Source: JBGAPI01 sp044221335 | Lineage (GTDB): Bacteria; Pseudomonadota; Gammaproteobacteria; Xanthomonadales; Ahniellaceae | Length of the DNA stretch: 64,000 nucleotides | Direction: 5' to 3' | Assembly: GCA_044221335.1 (NCBI GenBank) | Contig: JBGAPI010000014.1 | Coordinates: forward strand, 41,685 to 105,684 | Part shown: positions 51,347 to 61,023 of the stretch, one piece after another | Layout: the number at the start of each line of letters is the position of its first letter | Numbering within the stretch: the stretch's first letter is position 1 | The notes under the pieces: model-generated | Seen by the model: the letters and a program-made list of their open reading frames with translations, nothing else | The model's database searches: none | Told to the model about the DNA's origin: nothing | Translations under genes and position numbers: made by a program

Positions 51347-53551
51347 TCACTCGAAGCCGTCGGAAAACAGCGGCCCCGCCTGCTGTTGCTGCTTCCAGAA
51401 CGTCAGCAGGTCGATCAGCGCCAGCGGCGTGTTGGTCGGCGCCGCGGCATTCGCCTGGTTGAGCTGGTTGATGCCGTGGCAGCTGTCGCAGGAGCGGATC
51501 TCGCCCTTCTGGAATTCGATCCAGTAGCGCTCGCGCACCACCGGGGCGTCGGCCGGCAGCGCGCCGCCCGCCGAGATCGACTGCCAGGTCAGCGCCCGCT
51601 GCGCGGGCACGAAGGTCGCGACCGAGCCGTCGGGGAACACCTTGCGGCTGCCCGGCAGGTTGCCGGCGCCGGTGGCCGAGTTGTTCGCCAGCGCGACCGG
51701 GTCGTTCAGCGGACGCGCGGCGACGCGACGACCGGGCAGGGGACTGGCGACGGTGCCGAAGCCGCGGGTCTGGTCGGACTGGAAGAACTGGAAGCGGTCC
51801 AGGTCGTAGATGGCGCCGGTGGGCGCGCCCAGGGTCTGGGCCGTGCCGCCGGGGACGCGCAGGTTGTACGGCTGCTGCTTGTCGGCGGCATCGCGCGAGG
51901 TGATGTTGCGGATCACCACCAGCGCCAGGTTGTTGGCATTGAGGAAGGACAGCATCGCGTTGGGATCGACACCGGCGGTGGTGAACGCGTTCTGCTCCGG
52001 CGTTGCCAGCGTGGCCGGCTGCGCGCTGTTCGGTGGCACGGCCCGCGCCTTCACCTCGACCGGCTGCAGTTCCCACAGCGGCGCGTTCTGCACCACCGGG
52101 CTGCTGTTGCCGGTGACGAAGTAGCTGACGGACTTGGTGATCTGGCTGGCGATCAGCGGCGAGGCCTGCGGCACCACGTCGTTGCTGCCGTTCTTCATCG
52201 TCGCGAACAGGCGGAAGTTGTAGTTCGAGGTCGGCGCATTGGCGGTTCCGCCGCTGACCTCCGCCCCCGGCGTGTTGGCGAAGGACGCGACCAGCGTGCC
52301 GTCGGACATCGGCAGCGGGTCGCGGAAGTGTCCGATGTTGCTGGCGTTGGCGCCGGTGAAGGAGGTGGCCTTGTTGCTGAGGTAGACCGGCGCGATGGTC
52401 GCGGGGTTGGTCGACGGCGGCGCCGCGATCGAGACCAGCTGGCCGGACGTGTGGGTGCCGAATTCCGGCGCATCGACACCGACCATCGTGCCGGGGTGGG
52501 TCGGGTCCTCGCGGTACTGGAAGAAGTTCTGGATCCAGGACGACGCCCCGCGCGACAGCGGCGTCAGGTTGGGGTCGCTGGTGAAGGTGATGTTGACGCC
52601 GATGCGCAGCTCGTGGCGGCCGAGGTGGTTCAACAGTTCCTCGCGGGTGCCGTCCTGGTTGGTCGTCCACGGGAAGAACTGGTTGATCTCGTAGCCGTTG
52701 ACGCCGCTTCCCGCCACCGCGTTGATCGGCTCGGGGAACACGTCGCTCGCGGCCGGATTCTTCGCCGCCCCGACCGACTCGTCGGCGAAATCGAAGCCGC
52801 CCAGCGTGTTCGCGTTGCCGGTGATGTTGTTGTCGCGCATGAGGTGGTCCCAGCGCACGAAATTGAGCCGGCCGAAGCTGTCGACGAACGGCGAGAACGA
52901 GCCCGACGGCGTGTGCTCGAGCAGGGTCAGGGTGTTGCCGGCCGGATCGAGCCGCCACAGTCCGGAGTTGGTGGCCTGGCCGCGGTACTCGTCGTTGATC
53001 GGATAGAGGTGCTGGGCGCCGTTGCGCGGTCGGTCGCTGACGAACACGATGCTGCCGTCCGACAGGTAGCTGGGGCCGAAGTTGTTGAAGTTCGCCGGCT
53101 GGTTGGCGACCTTGACGATCTGTGCCGGCGCCGCGCCCGCGAGGTTGGTGACCTCGTACAGCTGCCAGAAATAGTTCTCGGGTCCTCCGGCGACGGTCGG
53201 CGCGCCGACCACCATCGCGAACACCGCACGGGTGCCGTCGAACGAGACCGCGGGATCTCGGACAGCGATCGACGTGGCGCCCTGGAAGCCGGGGCCGACG
53301 CCGAAGTTCGCCTCCTGCGTGAGGTTGCGCAGCGTTCCGGTCGTCGCGTCGCGCAGCATCAGGTCGCCGCCGCGCGGGGCGGCCGCGGTCGTCGGCAGGT
53401 GATTCGCGAACGACGATGTGATCGTCCCGCGCGCCACGTCGTCGGTGTCGGCGACCGGCACCTGGGTGACGAACAGGATCGAGCCGGCGGCGGCATGGGC
53501 GGCGAGCGGCGCGATGCCGAGCGCGGCCGCGAGCAGAGATCGGTATCGCAT
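51347..53551 (-). CDS. Secreted HzsA-related c-type cytochrome with PD40-like repeats and C-terminal GFE motif
   Basis: A 734-residue protein with a signal peptide (about 1-21, ending AHA). The mature N-terminus SILFVTQVP and the RGGDLML / SDGSIVFVSDRP segments suggest a PD40/TolB-like beta-propeller. Near the C-terminus, FPDGSVATFVPAQ, ALTWQSI and the Gly-Glu before a single haem site CDSCH match the end of hydrazine-synthase-alpha-related proteins. True hydrazine synthesis is very unlikely here: no HzsBC is seen and the host is not an anammox bacterium. The last residues LFSDGFE form the shared tail motif. Export and possible surface anchoring are inferred. Confidence 0.68.
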   Translation of the reverse strand: MRYRSLLAAALGIAPLAAHAAAGSILFVTQVPVADTDDVARGTITSSFANHLPTTAAAPRGGDLMLRDATTGTLRNLTQEANFGVGPGFQGATSIAVRDPAVSFDGTRAVFAMVVGAPTVAGGPENYFWQLYEVTNLAGAAPAQIVKVANQPANFNNFGPSYLSDGSIVFVSDRPRNGAQHLYPINDEYRGQATNSGLWRLDPAGNTLTLLEHTPSGSFSPFVDSFGRLNFVRWDHLMRDNNITGNANTLGGFDFADESVGAAKNPAASDVFPEPINAVAGSGVNGYEINQFFPWTTNQDGTREELLNHLGRHELRIGVNITFTSDPNLTPLSRGASSWIQNFFQYREDPTHPGTMVGVDAPEFGTHTSGQLVSIAAPPSTNPATIAPVYLSNKATSFTGANASNIGHFRDPLPMSDGTLVASFANTPGAEVSGGTANAPTSNYNFRLFATMKNGSNDVVPQASPLIASQITKSVSYFVTGNSSPVVQNAPLWELQPVEVKARAVPPNSAQPATLATPEQNAFTTAGVDPNAMLSFLNANNLALVVIRNITSRDAADKQQPYNLRVPGGTAQTLGAPTGAIYDLDRFQFFQSDQTRGFGTVASPLPGRRVAARPLNDPVALANNSATGAGNLPGSRKVFPDGSVATFVPAQRALTWQSISAGGALPADAPVVRERYWIEFQKGEIRSCDSCHGINQLNQANAAAPTNTPLALIDLLTFWKQQQQAGPLFSDGFE

Positions 53552-53794
53552 GGTTCTTCCCCCGGTTGGACGTCGTCGTTCGATGGCGGCGAGCGCGGAG
53601 CGAGTGAATCGCACGCCGCACTGGATCGCTGAACGCGTGCTGATCGGCGAGCCGAACGCGCGATCGGCGGTTGCCGCGGGTTCATTCGACGGACGGACGG
53701 TTTCCGCGAATGAGCGTGCGGGCGAGCCCCCGCGTTAAGTCGGGGTAACCACCGCGAGACGGTGTGGAAACGACGGTTCCTGTAGGTTTCTTTA

Positions 53795-55456
53795 ATGTCA
53801 TCCGCACTGTCGTTCCCGGTGGAGCGCCGCAAGCCGCGCGGCCTCTTGCTCGCCGTCGCCACGATCCTCGTCGTTCTGGTCCTGAAGTGGCACTACCTCG
53901 GCCTGCTGAAGGTCGACAGCGACGAGCCGCAGCACCTGCACGTGGTCTGGCTGTGGACGCAGGGACTCCTCCCGTACCGCGATGCCTTCGACAACCACAT
54001 GCCGCTGTTCTCCTGGTCGATGGCGCCGCTGCTCCGGTGGGTCGGCGAGCGTCCGGACGCGGTCCTGGCGATGCGCCTGCCGATGCTCCTGCTCTGGCTC
54101 GTCGGTCTGTGGCCGCTGGCGCTGATCGCGCTCGCGAGCGGCGGCCGGCGGGTGCTGCCGCTGGCCCTGCTGCTGGTGACGCTCGACACCGTGCTGTTCG
54201 CGTACAGCCAGCAGTTCCGTCCGGACAATCCCTGGGCAGTGTTCTGGCTGACGGCGATGGCGGCCCTGTCCGGCGCAGGGCGCGGGCGTGGCCGGCTCAT
54301 GCTTGCGGGTCTGTTCGCCGGTGCCGCGCTGGCGACGTCGATGAAGACCTCGGTCCTGCTGGCGACGCTGGCGGCGGCCGCGGTCAGCGTCGCCGTGGTC
54401 GAACGGCGGAGACTGTTCGCGCCGGGCGAGATCGCGTCCTTCGTCCTCGGCATGGCCGTGCTGCCGGTGACCGTGGTCATGGCCATCCGGCACGCGGGAC
54501 TGTTCGACGAGTTCTACCGCTGCGTGATCGCCGACAACCTCGGCTCCGGCCTGCACCAGCAGACCCAGCTGCTGCGCTGGACGATCGCGCTGGTCCTGTT
54601 CCCGCTCGCGCAGATCGCGGTGCTGCGCGCGTTCCGCCCGTGCGAGCGGGAGACCTTTCCCGTGCGGGTCGTCCTGCTGGCCGGTACTTGGGCGCTGATC
54701 GTCTTCCGCGTGCTGTGGCCGTCGTTCACCGATCAGGACCAGCTGCCGACCTTGCCGATCGTCCTCGTGCTGGCGGCGCTGTGGATCGAGCGCGGCACCG
54801 AGCGCTGGACGGAGCGCCACCGTGGGGTGCTGTTCGCCGCCGTCGCGCTGGGCCTGCTGGCGCTGCTGCAGTTGCGCCATCCGTTCGACGAGGACGCGGC
54901 CGCCGAGGACACGGCGCGGCGGAGCGCGGTGCTGGCACTGAGCGGCCCCGGCGACGAAGTGCTCGATGCCAAGGGCGAATCCGTGTTCCGGCGCCGACCG
55001 GTCTACCCGGTGTTCGAGCTGCTGACCCTGCACCGGATCCGGCGCGGCGACCTCCGGCTGGACCTCGCGCGCGAGCTGCGCGAGCGCCGGGTCGGCGTGG
55101 TGCTGCCGTCGCGGGTCGTGACGGACGACGCATTCGCGGACTTCCTTCGCGCCAATTTCCTGGAAGTGGCCCCCGGCGTGCTGCTCGCCGGCAAGCGCCT
55201 GGAGGTCGGAACGGGGCAGGGGGGCACGGAGTTCGCGCTGGCGATCGCCGGCGACTACCGGATCGACGGCTGCGACGCCAGTTGCCGGGTCGACGGTGCG
55301 GCGGTGTCGGCGCCGCTGCATCTCGCCGCCGGTTCGCATCGTCTCGACGCGGAGGGACCGAGGCAGATCGACCTGCTGCTCGCGAGCAGCGCGCGCCTGC
55401 CGTCGTACCATGCGGCCCCGCCGCAACTGGAAGCACCGCTGTGTCCGTCCCGATGA
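53795..55456 (+). CDS. Polytopic membrane glycosyltransferase, GT39/ArnT-like
   Basis: A 553-residue protein with ~9-11 membrane segments in the first 370 residues. In the first periplasmic loop DSDEPQHLH gives the acidic catalytic-type motif of GT-C enzymes, which use polyprenyl-phosphate sugars. A soluble C-terminal part (about 380-553) has no recognised fold. It overlaps the PIG-L gene by 4 nt, and the nearby GT2 could supply the lipid-linked donor. The acceptor (LPS, protein or other glycan) is unknown. Confidence 0.68.
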   Translation: MSSALSFPVERRKPRGLLLAVATILVVLVLKWHYLGLLKVDSDEPQHLHVVWLWTQGLLPYRDAFDNHMPLFSWSMAPLLRWVGERPDAVLAMRLPMLLLWLVGLWPLALIALASGGRRVLPLALLLVTLDTVLFAYSQQFRPDNPWAVFWLTAMAALSGAGRGRGRLMLAGLFAGAALATSMKTSVLLATLAAAAVSVAVVERRRLFAPGEIASFVLGMAVLPVTVVMAIRHAGLFDEFYRCVIADNLGSGLHQQTQLLRWTIALVLFPLAQIAVLRAFRPCERETFPVRVVLLAGTWALIVFRVLWPSFTDQDQLPTLPIVLVLAALWIERGTERWTERHRGVLFAAVALGLLALLQLRHPFDEDAAAEDTARRSAVLALSGPGDEVLDAKGESVFRRRPVYPVFELLTLHRIRRGDLRLDLARELRERRVGVVLPSRVVTDDAFADFLRANFLEVAPGVLLAGKRLEVGTGQGGTEFALAIAGDYRIDGCDASCRVDGAAVSAPLHLAAGSHRLDAEGPRQIDLLLASSARLPSYHAAPPQLEAPLCPSR

Positions 55457-56367
55457 TCCCGCTTGCCGCTCAGCGCTGGCTGCTGGTCGCGCCGCATCCG
55501 GACGACGAGGTGTTCGCGGCCGCGATCACGCTGCAGCGACTCGCCGCCGCAGGCGCCGCCGTGCGGGTGCTGCTGGTGACCGACGGCGACAACAACCCCT
55601 GGCCGCAGCGGGTCGCGGAACGGCGCCTGGTCATCGATGCCGCGGCGCGCCGCCGGTGGGGCGCCCGGCGCCATGCCGAGGTCGAGGCGTCCCTGGCGAC
55701 CCTGGGGCTCGATCCGGCAGCGACGCTGCGGGGGCTCGGCTGGCCAGATGGCGGGGTCGAAGCGCTCGCACTCGCCGACCCGTCCGGCAGCATCGCGGCG
55801 ATCGCGGCGGTGGTGGACGCGTTCGCTCCGACCCACCTGCTGGCGCCCAGCGCCGCCGATCGACATCCCGACCACAATACCCTGGCGGTTCTTCTGGAGA
55901 TCGCGTGTCGCGGCCGTCCGGAACTGCGACGCCACGCCTACCGGGTGCACCACGAGCACGCGGGCCCGGCGCCGGGCATCGATGCGACTCCTGCCGAGCG
56001 CGCATGCCGCGAGCGCGCGCTCGGTTGCCATCGGAGCCAGATGCTGCTGTCCGGCAAGCGGCTGCGACGCTTCGCGGAGGACTCCGACCACTTCCTCGAC
56101 TTCGACGGCGAATTCGTCGTCCAGCCGCTGCCGACGGCCGCCGACGCGCCGTCGCGGCATCACGCACTCCTGGTCGCGCGGGCGACCGACATCGATGTCG
56201 CCTTCGATCGATGGACGCTCGAGGAGGTCCGGGCCGGGCGCCATCGGGAGCCGCCGCCGTCCCGGTTCGCGGACCAGGCGTCCGCCATCCATCGCTGGAA
56301 GTGGGTGCCGGAGCGCCGCGGGCTGTGGATCTATGACGCCCGCGGCTGGGCTCGGGGGGCGCCGTAG
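55453..56367 (+). CDS. PIG-L family N-deacetylase
   Basis: About 304 residues. The Zn-binding signature HPDDE is at 15-19, followed by LLVTDGDNN and the second metal motif ADRHPDHNT near residue 135. Such enzymes remove N-acetyl groups from GlcNAc-type sugars. The ATG at 55453 overlaps the preceding stop (ATGA); a GTG at 55441 is an alternative. Translational coupling to the GT39-like gene suggests a joint role in glycan modification. Confidence 0.88.
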   Translation: MIPLAAQRWLLVAPHPDDEVFAAAITLQRLAAAGAAVRVLLVTDGDNNPWPQRVAERRLVIDAAARRRWGARRHAEVEASLATLGLDPAATLRGLGWPDGGVEALALADPSGSIAAIAAVVDAFAPTHLLAPSAADRHPDHNTLAVLLEIACRGRPELRRHAYRVHHEHAGPAPGIDATPAERACRERALGCHRSQMLLSGKRLRRFAEDSDHFLDFDGEFVVQPLPTAADAPSRHHALLVARATDIDVAFDRWTLEEVRAGRHREPPPSRFADQASAIHRWKWVPERRGLWIYDARGWARGAP

Positions 56368-56450
56368 GTGGCGCATTCAGGCAAAGCCGGGCAAGCTTCG
56401 CGCCTCGATCCACGGCGCTCCGGCGCCGACTACCAGGACCTTGATTCTCG

Positions 56451-57248
56451 ATGAGTTTGTGGGCGGTCATCCCGGCATTGAACGAGGCGGCGACGCTGCG
56501 CGACCTGGTCGTGCAGGTGCGTCCGCTGGTGGATGGCGTGGTCGTGGTCGACGACGGTTCGACCGACGGCACGGGCAAGACCGTCGACGGCCTCGACGTC
56601 GTGCTGGTCAGCCATCCGCAGCGCATGGGCAAGGGCGTCGCCTTGCGGGACGGCTTCGACGAGGCGATCCGCCGCGGCGCGGAGGCGGTCATCACGCTCG
56701 ATGCCGATGGCCAGCACGCGCCGGCCGACATCCCGCGGCTGGCAGCGGCCTGGCGGGCGAATCCGGCGCGGATCGTGATCGGCGCCCGGCTGATCGGCCG
56801 CGAGAGTCAGCCGCCGGCACGGCGCCGCGCCAACAACGTCGCCGACTGGTTCGTTTCCTGGGCGGCGGGGCAGCGCGTGGTCGACAGCCAGAGCGGCCAG
56901 CGCATCTACCCGAAGGCCGCCATGGAGCTGGCGCGGCACTGCCGCAGCAACGGCTTCGACTTCGAGGCCGACATCCTTGTGGTCTCCGCGCGCCATGGCA
57001 TCCGCTGGGTCGCGGTACCGATCGAGGCGCGCTATGCGCCGGAGTTCCGCCAGAGCCATTTCGCTCCGGTGCGCGACATCGCGCGGATCACCCGCCAGCT
57101 CGGTGGCCACATCCTTCGGGGGGCCTTCCTCCCGGGCCATCTGTGGCGACTGCGCTCGCAGCGGATGGAGGTGGTCGACGATGGTGCCGCGCGGCCCAGG
57201 TCGGCCGCCCTGGCCGATCTCGGCTCCGGGCCGCACGGCCCGGAATAG
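56451..57248 (+). CDS. Glycosyltransferase family 2, dolichol-phosphate-mannose-synthase-like
   Basis: A 265-residue GT-A enzyme. VIPALNEAATL, the nucleotide-binding VVDDGSTDGT and the metal motif TLDADGQH are clear; SGQRIYPKAA and FEADILV fit polyprenyl-phosphate sugar synthases. It lacks clear membrane segments, so it is the soluble/peripheral type. It probably transfers a sugar from a nucleotide donor to undecaprenyl phosphate, giving the donor for the flanking GT-C-like membrane proteins. Confidence 0.85.
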   Translation: MSLWAVIPALNEAATLRDLVVQVRPLVDGVVVVDDGSTDGTGKTVDGLDVVLVSHPQRMGKGVALRDGFDEAIRRGAEAVITLDADGQHAPADIPRLAAAWRANPARIVIGARLIGRESQPPARRRANNVADWFVSWAAGQRVVDSQSGQRIYPKAAMELARHCRSNGFDFEADILVVSARHGIRWVAVPIEARYAPEFRQSHFAPVRDIARITRQLGGHILRGAFLPGHLWRLRSQRMEVVDDGAARPRSAALADLGSGPHGPE

Positions 57249-57346
57249 GGCGCCGGTTCGCCGTCGATTCCGACGCCGGCGGCCCGCGCGATGCGCCGGA
57301 GCATTAACATGCCGGGCTCTGAACGACTCTGGGATATTCACGCGGC

Positions 57347-58750
57347 ATGAGTTCCGATCCGACGGCGGTGACGAGACGGCGCGAGTGGCTGATCGTGCTG
57401 GCGGTGGTGGTGGGCCTCAAGGTGCTGGCCTTCCTGCTCGACCCCCAGTTCCGCTTCTTCATGTGGGACTCGGTGACCTACCTGAAGGGCGCGCTCGACA
57501 GCGTCTGGCCGCGCGACCGCTCGATCCTGTATTCGCTGCTGATCCGCGCATCGATCGTTCCGACCCACTCGGTGACGATGCTGGTGGTCACCCAGACGCT
57601 CGCCGGGATCGTCAGCGCGATGCTGGTGTTCTTCATCGGCCGCACGCAGCTGGAGCTTCCGTTCCGCTCCATGGTCGCGGTCTGCGCGCTGATGGCGATC
57701 GAGCCGGGCCAGCTGTTCTACGAGCGGATGATGATGGCGGAAGCCTTCGGCGCGGTGCCGTGGCTGTCCTTCGTCGCGCTGTCGCTCGCCTACTTCCGCA
57801 AGCCCGACGCGCGACTGCTTCCGCTCCTCGCGATCGCCGGCATCCTCGCCGTGTCGCTGCGCCTGAACGGCACGATCATCGCGGTCGTGGTCGGCGGCGG
57901 ACTTCCGCTGTGGCGGGCACTGCTGCGGCGCCGCGATCCGGCGGAGCGGAAAGTGCGCGGGATGCGGCTGGCGGCGCACGTCGCGACCGCGGTGCTGGCG
58001 ACGGCATCGCTGCACTTCGGCTATCAGCATCTCGTCGGCTGGCTGACCGGCGCGCCGCCGGGCTACATCGGCGTGATGGGCGTGTTCCGCCTCGGTACGG
58101 TCGCGCCGCTGATCCGGCCGGAGGACTTCGACGGCACCGGCTGTGCGGCGACCGTGATCGCCGATGACAAGCTGGACCTCTCCGATCCGACCACCCGCGA
58201 AGGCCAGTTGTGGAATTCGCACGGCCTGTGGGCCGCCATGCAGAAAGAGTGTCCGGAACCGGAGAGGGCCGCGGACCTGGTGTCCGAACGCGCGATGCAG
58301 CGCGGCTGGTGGAAGATCCCGCTGATGGGCTTCCCGACGGTGGCGCAGTACTTCGACATCCCGGAGGCCCGCTGGCGGATGAACTCCGATCTCGGCCACA
58401 AGGAGCTGCCGATGGAGATCATCACGCCGATGCGCGAGCGCTTCGGCGTCGAGGTCGGCGGCGTGCCCTTCGACGAGACGCCGGCATTCGTGTGGTTCGA
58501 GAATTCGCGCTGGTGGTACGTGCTGTGCTTCTTCGGCCTGCTGCCGCTCGGCATCGCGGCGCTGCATCGTGGCCGGCACTCCGGCAATGCGGGCATTTCC
58601 GGTTTCGCACTGATCGCGCTGTGGGTGTTCGGTGTGCAGTTCTTCCTGTCGCACATCATCTCGTTCCGCTACTTGCATCCTTTCCCGCCGCTGGTGTTGC
58701 TGGCGGTGGCGTTGCTGTGGGCGGGCAAGCCGGAAGCGGCTCGAGCGTAG
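57347..58750 (+). CDS. Polytopic membrane protein, GT39-like
   Basis: A 467-residue protein with ~9-10 hydrophobic segments. The first loop has FMWDSVTYLKGAL, an Asp-containing motif in the position of the GT-C acidic residue. A large periplasmic loop (about 235-380) separates the first set of segments from the last three. It resembles bacterial GT39/mannosyltransferase-like proteins, but no decisive motif is seen. It follows the GT2 gene by 98 bp. Its TAG stop lies at the start of a repeat. Confidence 0.62.
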   Translation: MSSDPTAVTRRREWLIVLAVVVGLKVLAFLLDPQFRFFMWDSVTYLKGALDSVWPRDRSILYSLLIRASIVPTHSVTMLVVTQTLAGIVSAMLVFFIGRTQLELPFRSMVAVCALMAIEPGQLFYERMMMAEAFGAVPWLSFVALSLAYFRKPDARLLPLLAIAGILAVSLRLNGTIIAVVVGGGLPLWRALLRRRDPAERKVRGMRLAAHVATAVLATASLHFGYQHLVGWLTGAPPGYIGVMGVFRLGTVAPLIRPEDFDGTGCAATVIADDKLDLSDPTTREGQLWNSHGLWAAMQKECPEPERAADLVSERAMQRGWWKIPLMGFPTVAQYFDIPEARWRMNSDLGHKELPMEIITPMRERFGVEVGGVPFDETPAFVWFENSRWWYVLCFFGLLPLGIAALHRGRHSGNAGISGFALIALWVFGVQFFLSHIISFRYLHPFPPLVLLAVALLWAGKPEAARA

Positions 58751-58780
58751 GGCGGGCACCGCCCGCCATTGCGAAGCGCC
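58747..58780 (+). repeat. GTAGGGCGGGC palindromic repeat containing a stop codon
   Basis: GTAGGGCGGGCAC, then CGCCCGCCATTGCGAAGCGCC. TAG 58748-58750 is the stop of the preceding gene. The rest of 58781-59012 shows no gene; short frames there lack domains. Confidence 0.7.
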
Positions 58781-59012
58781 GGGGCGGTGGCGAACCCTTC
58801 CCGCCCCGGTACGTTCCCTCCGACGAGAATGGCGATGGGCCCCGGCAACCGGCCTCGGCCCCGACGAGGCGGAGCCGATCCTCGGTAGCGATGACGCCGG
58901 TCCGCAGTTTCCAGCGCCGGCCGGGCCGTCGGCTTCACTCGGCCCTCGGTTTCGCCCGCGCAACGGAGCGCCTCGCGACGGCGGACGGTGCCGGCCTTGC
59001 GGGTTGGAGCAT

Positions 59013-59040
59013 TTGCACCAAACACCATAGTGGCTAGACT
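59013..59040 (+). promoter_or_regulatory. Candidate promoter of the flavoprotein-kor operon
   Basis: TTGCAC (59013-59018), a 16-bp spacer, TAGACT (59035-59040). A TAGACT box with C/G flanks also precedes rpoS (9005) and the kinase (48850), so this -10 form may be preferred in the genome. Confidence 0.4.
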
Positions 59041-59121
59041 CGGCCGCGTTCCGTTCGCGGTCGTTTCGTCGCGTTTTCCGGGCGAATGCGGTCGTGGGCG
59101 CCATCCCTCGCGGAGTCCGCC

Positions 59122-60939
59122 GTGCGTCCGACCGATGTCTCGAACCCCGACTATTTCCACAAAGTCGTCGATTGCCAGTGGGCCTGTCCGGCCCACACGC
59201 CGGTCCCCGAATACATCCGGCTGATCGCGCAGGGGCGCCATGCCGACGCCTACATGGTGAACTGGAAGTCGAACGTGTTCCCGGGGATCCTCGGGCGCAC
59301 CTGCGACCGCCCCTGCGAGCCGGCCTGCCGCCGCGGACGGGTCGAGGAGAACAACGGCAGCCATCCCGAGCCGGTCGCGATCTGTCGGCTGAAGCGGGTC
59401 GCCGCCGACAACAAGGGCGACGTCTCGCAGCGGATGCCGAAGCCGATGCCGTCGAACGGCAAGCGCGTCGCCTGTGTGGGCGGCGGGCCGTCGTCGTTGA
59501 CGGTGGCGCGCGATCTCGCGCCGCTCGGCTACCAGGTCACGGTGTTCGAGCAGGATCCCAAGGGGGGCGGCTTCATGCGCACCCAGGTACCTCGCTTCCG
59601 GCTGCCGGAGGCGGTGATCGACGAGGAGGTCGGCTACATCCTCGACCTCGGCGTCGAATTCCGCGGCGGCACGAAGATCGAGTCGATGAAGGGTCTGCTG
59701 GCCCAGGGCTACGACGCGGTGTTCGTCGGTTCCGGCGCGCCGCGCGGCCGCGATCTCGACCTGCCGGGCCGCAAGGAGGCCGCCGCCAGCATCCACATCG
59801 GCATCGACTGGCTGGCCTCGGTCTATTTCGGTCACGTGACGAAGGTCGGCAGGCGGGTGATCGTGCTCGGCGGCGGCAATACCGCGATGGACTGCTGCCG
59901 CTCCGCCCGGCGTCTCGGCGGCGAGGACGTGAAGGTGATCGTGCGGTCCGGTTTCGAGGAGATGAAGGCCTCGCCCTGGGAAAAGGAGGATGCCCAGCAC
60001 GAGGGCATCCCCATCATGAACTACCTGGTGCCGAAGGCCTTCCTGCACGAGAACGGCGTGCTGACCGGGATGCGCTTCGAGCACGTGAAGCCGGTGCGCG
60101 ACAAGGAAGGCCGGCGCCAACTGCTCGCCACCGGCGAGCGCGACCTGGTCGTGCCCTGCGACGAGGTGCTGATCGCGGTCGGCCAGGAGAACGCGTTCCC
60201 GTGGATCGAGCGCGATGCCGGCATCGACTTCGACGCGTCGGGCATGCCGGTGGTCGACAAGGCGACGCACCAGTCGAGCCTGCCGCACGTGCTGTTCGGT
60301 GGCGATGCCGCCTTCGGGCCGAAGAACATCATCTGGGCGGTGGCGCACGGCCACGAGGCGGCGGTGTCGATCGACAAGCTGCTGTCGGGTGAGGACGTGC
60401 GCGAGCGACCGGCACCGGCGGTCACCGTGATGAGCCAGAAGATGGGCATCCACGAGTGGAGCTACGACAACGACGTCTCCAACGATGCCCGCTACAAGGT
60501 CCCGCTGGCGCCACTGGAAAAGACGCTCGCCAGCATGAAGATCGAGGTCGAACTAGGCTTCGATTCCGCCCAGGCCTACGCCGAGACCCAGCGCTGCCTC
60601 AACTGCGACGTCGAGACGGTGTTCACCCGCGACAAGTGCATCGAGTGCGACGCCTGCGTCGACATCTGCCCGATGGACTGCATCAGCTTCACCGGCAACG
60701 GCGAGGAGGCCGACCTGCGCAAGCGCCTGACGGCGCCGGCACTGAACCTCAGCCAGGACCTGTACGTCTCCGACGCGCTGAAGACCGGCCGGGTGATGGT
60801 CAAGGACGAGGACGTCTGCCTGCACTGCGGCCTGTGTGCGGAACGCTGTCCGACCGGGGCGTGGGACATGCACAGGTTCATGCTGGAAATGACGCACGCC
60901 GGAACCGGCTGCCGCAGCAGGGACCGCAAGGCTGCATAG
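59122..60939 (+). CDS. GltD-like FAD/NAD(P) oxidoreductase with C-terminal 2x[4Fe-4S] ferredoxin domain
   Basis: About 605 residues. The N-terminal Fe-S region has CQWACPAHTPVPEY and GRTCDRPCEPACRRG, as in glutamate synthase small subunits. FAD (VACVGGGPSSL) and NAD(P) (VIVLGGGNTAMD) Rossmann motifs follow. The C-terminus carries clusters CIECDACVDICP and CLHCGLCAERCP. It should move electrons between NAD(P)H and ferredoxin or directly to the 2-oxoacid oxidoreductase encoded next. I chose GTG 59122, with GGAG 6 nt upstream; ATG 59086 is the alternative. No glutamate synthase large subunit is nearby. Confidence 0.85.
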   Translation: MRPTDVSNPDYFHKVVDCQWACPAHTPVPEYIRLIAQGRHADAYMVNWKSNVFPGILGRTCDRPCEPACRRGRVEENNGSHPEPVAICRLKRVAADNKGDVSQRMPKPMPSNGKRVACVGGGPSSLTVARDLAPLGYQVTVFEQDPKGGGFMRTQVPRFRLPEAVIDEEVGYILDLGVEFRGGTKIESMKGLLAQGYDAVFVGSGAPRGRDLDLPGRKEAAASIHIGIDWLASVYFGHVTKVGRRVIVLGGGNTAMDCCRSARRLGGEDVKVIVRSGFEEMKASPWEKEDAQHEGIPIMNYLVPKAFLHENGVLTGMRFEHVKPVRDKEGRRQLLATGERDLVVPCDEVLIAVGQENAFPWIERDAGIDFDASGMPVVDKATHQSSLPHVLFGGDAAFGPKNIIWAVAHGHEAAVSIDKLLSGEDVRERPAPAVTVMSQKMGIHEWSYDNDVSNDARYKVPLAPLEKTLASMKIEVELGFDSAQAYAETQRCLNCDVETVFTRDKCIECDACVDICPMDCISFTGNGEEADLRKRLTAPALNLSQDLYVSDALKTGRVMVKDEDVCLHCGLCAERCPTGAWDMHRFMLEMTHAGTGCRSRDRKAA

Positions 60940-60944
60940 TCATT

Positions 60945-60985
60945 CCCTCTCCCTCGCTGGCGGGGGAGAGGGCAGGGTGAGGGGG
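60945..60985. repeat. CCCTCTCCC/GGGAGAGGG repeat
   Basis: CCCTCTCCC faces GGGAGAGGG across a short centre, followed by CAGGGTGAGGGGG. This 'CCCTCACCCTG-CCCTCTCCC' unit is a familiar intergenic repeat of high-GC gammaproteobacteria. It fills most of the gap before korA. Confidence 0.65.
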
Positions 60986-61023
60986 CAAGGACCTCGCCGA
61001 GCACTTCGAGTGGAGCCGAGTCA

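Noticed and set aside
51347..53551. True hydrazine synthase subunit
   Set aside because: Only the HzsA-like end is present, with one haem motif and no HzsB/C; an anammox role is not credible in this genome type.
59122..60939. Glutamate synthase small subunit gltD
   Set aside because: No gltB is adjacent, and the extra C-terminal ferredoxin clusters and downstream korAB point to a ferredoxin:NAD(P) role.
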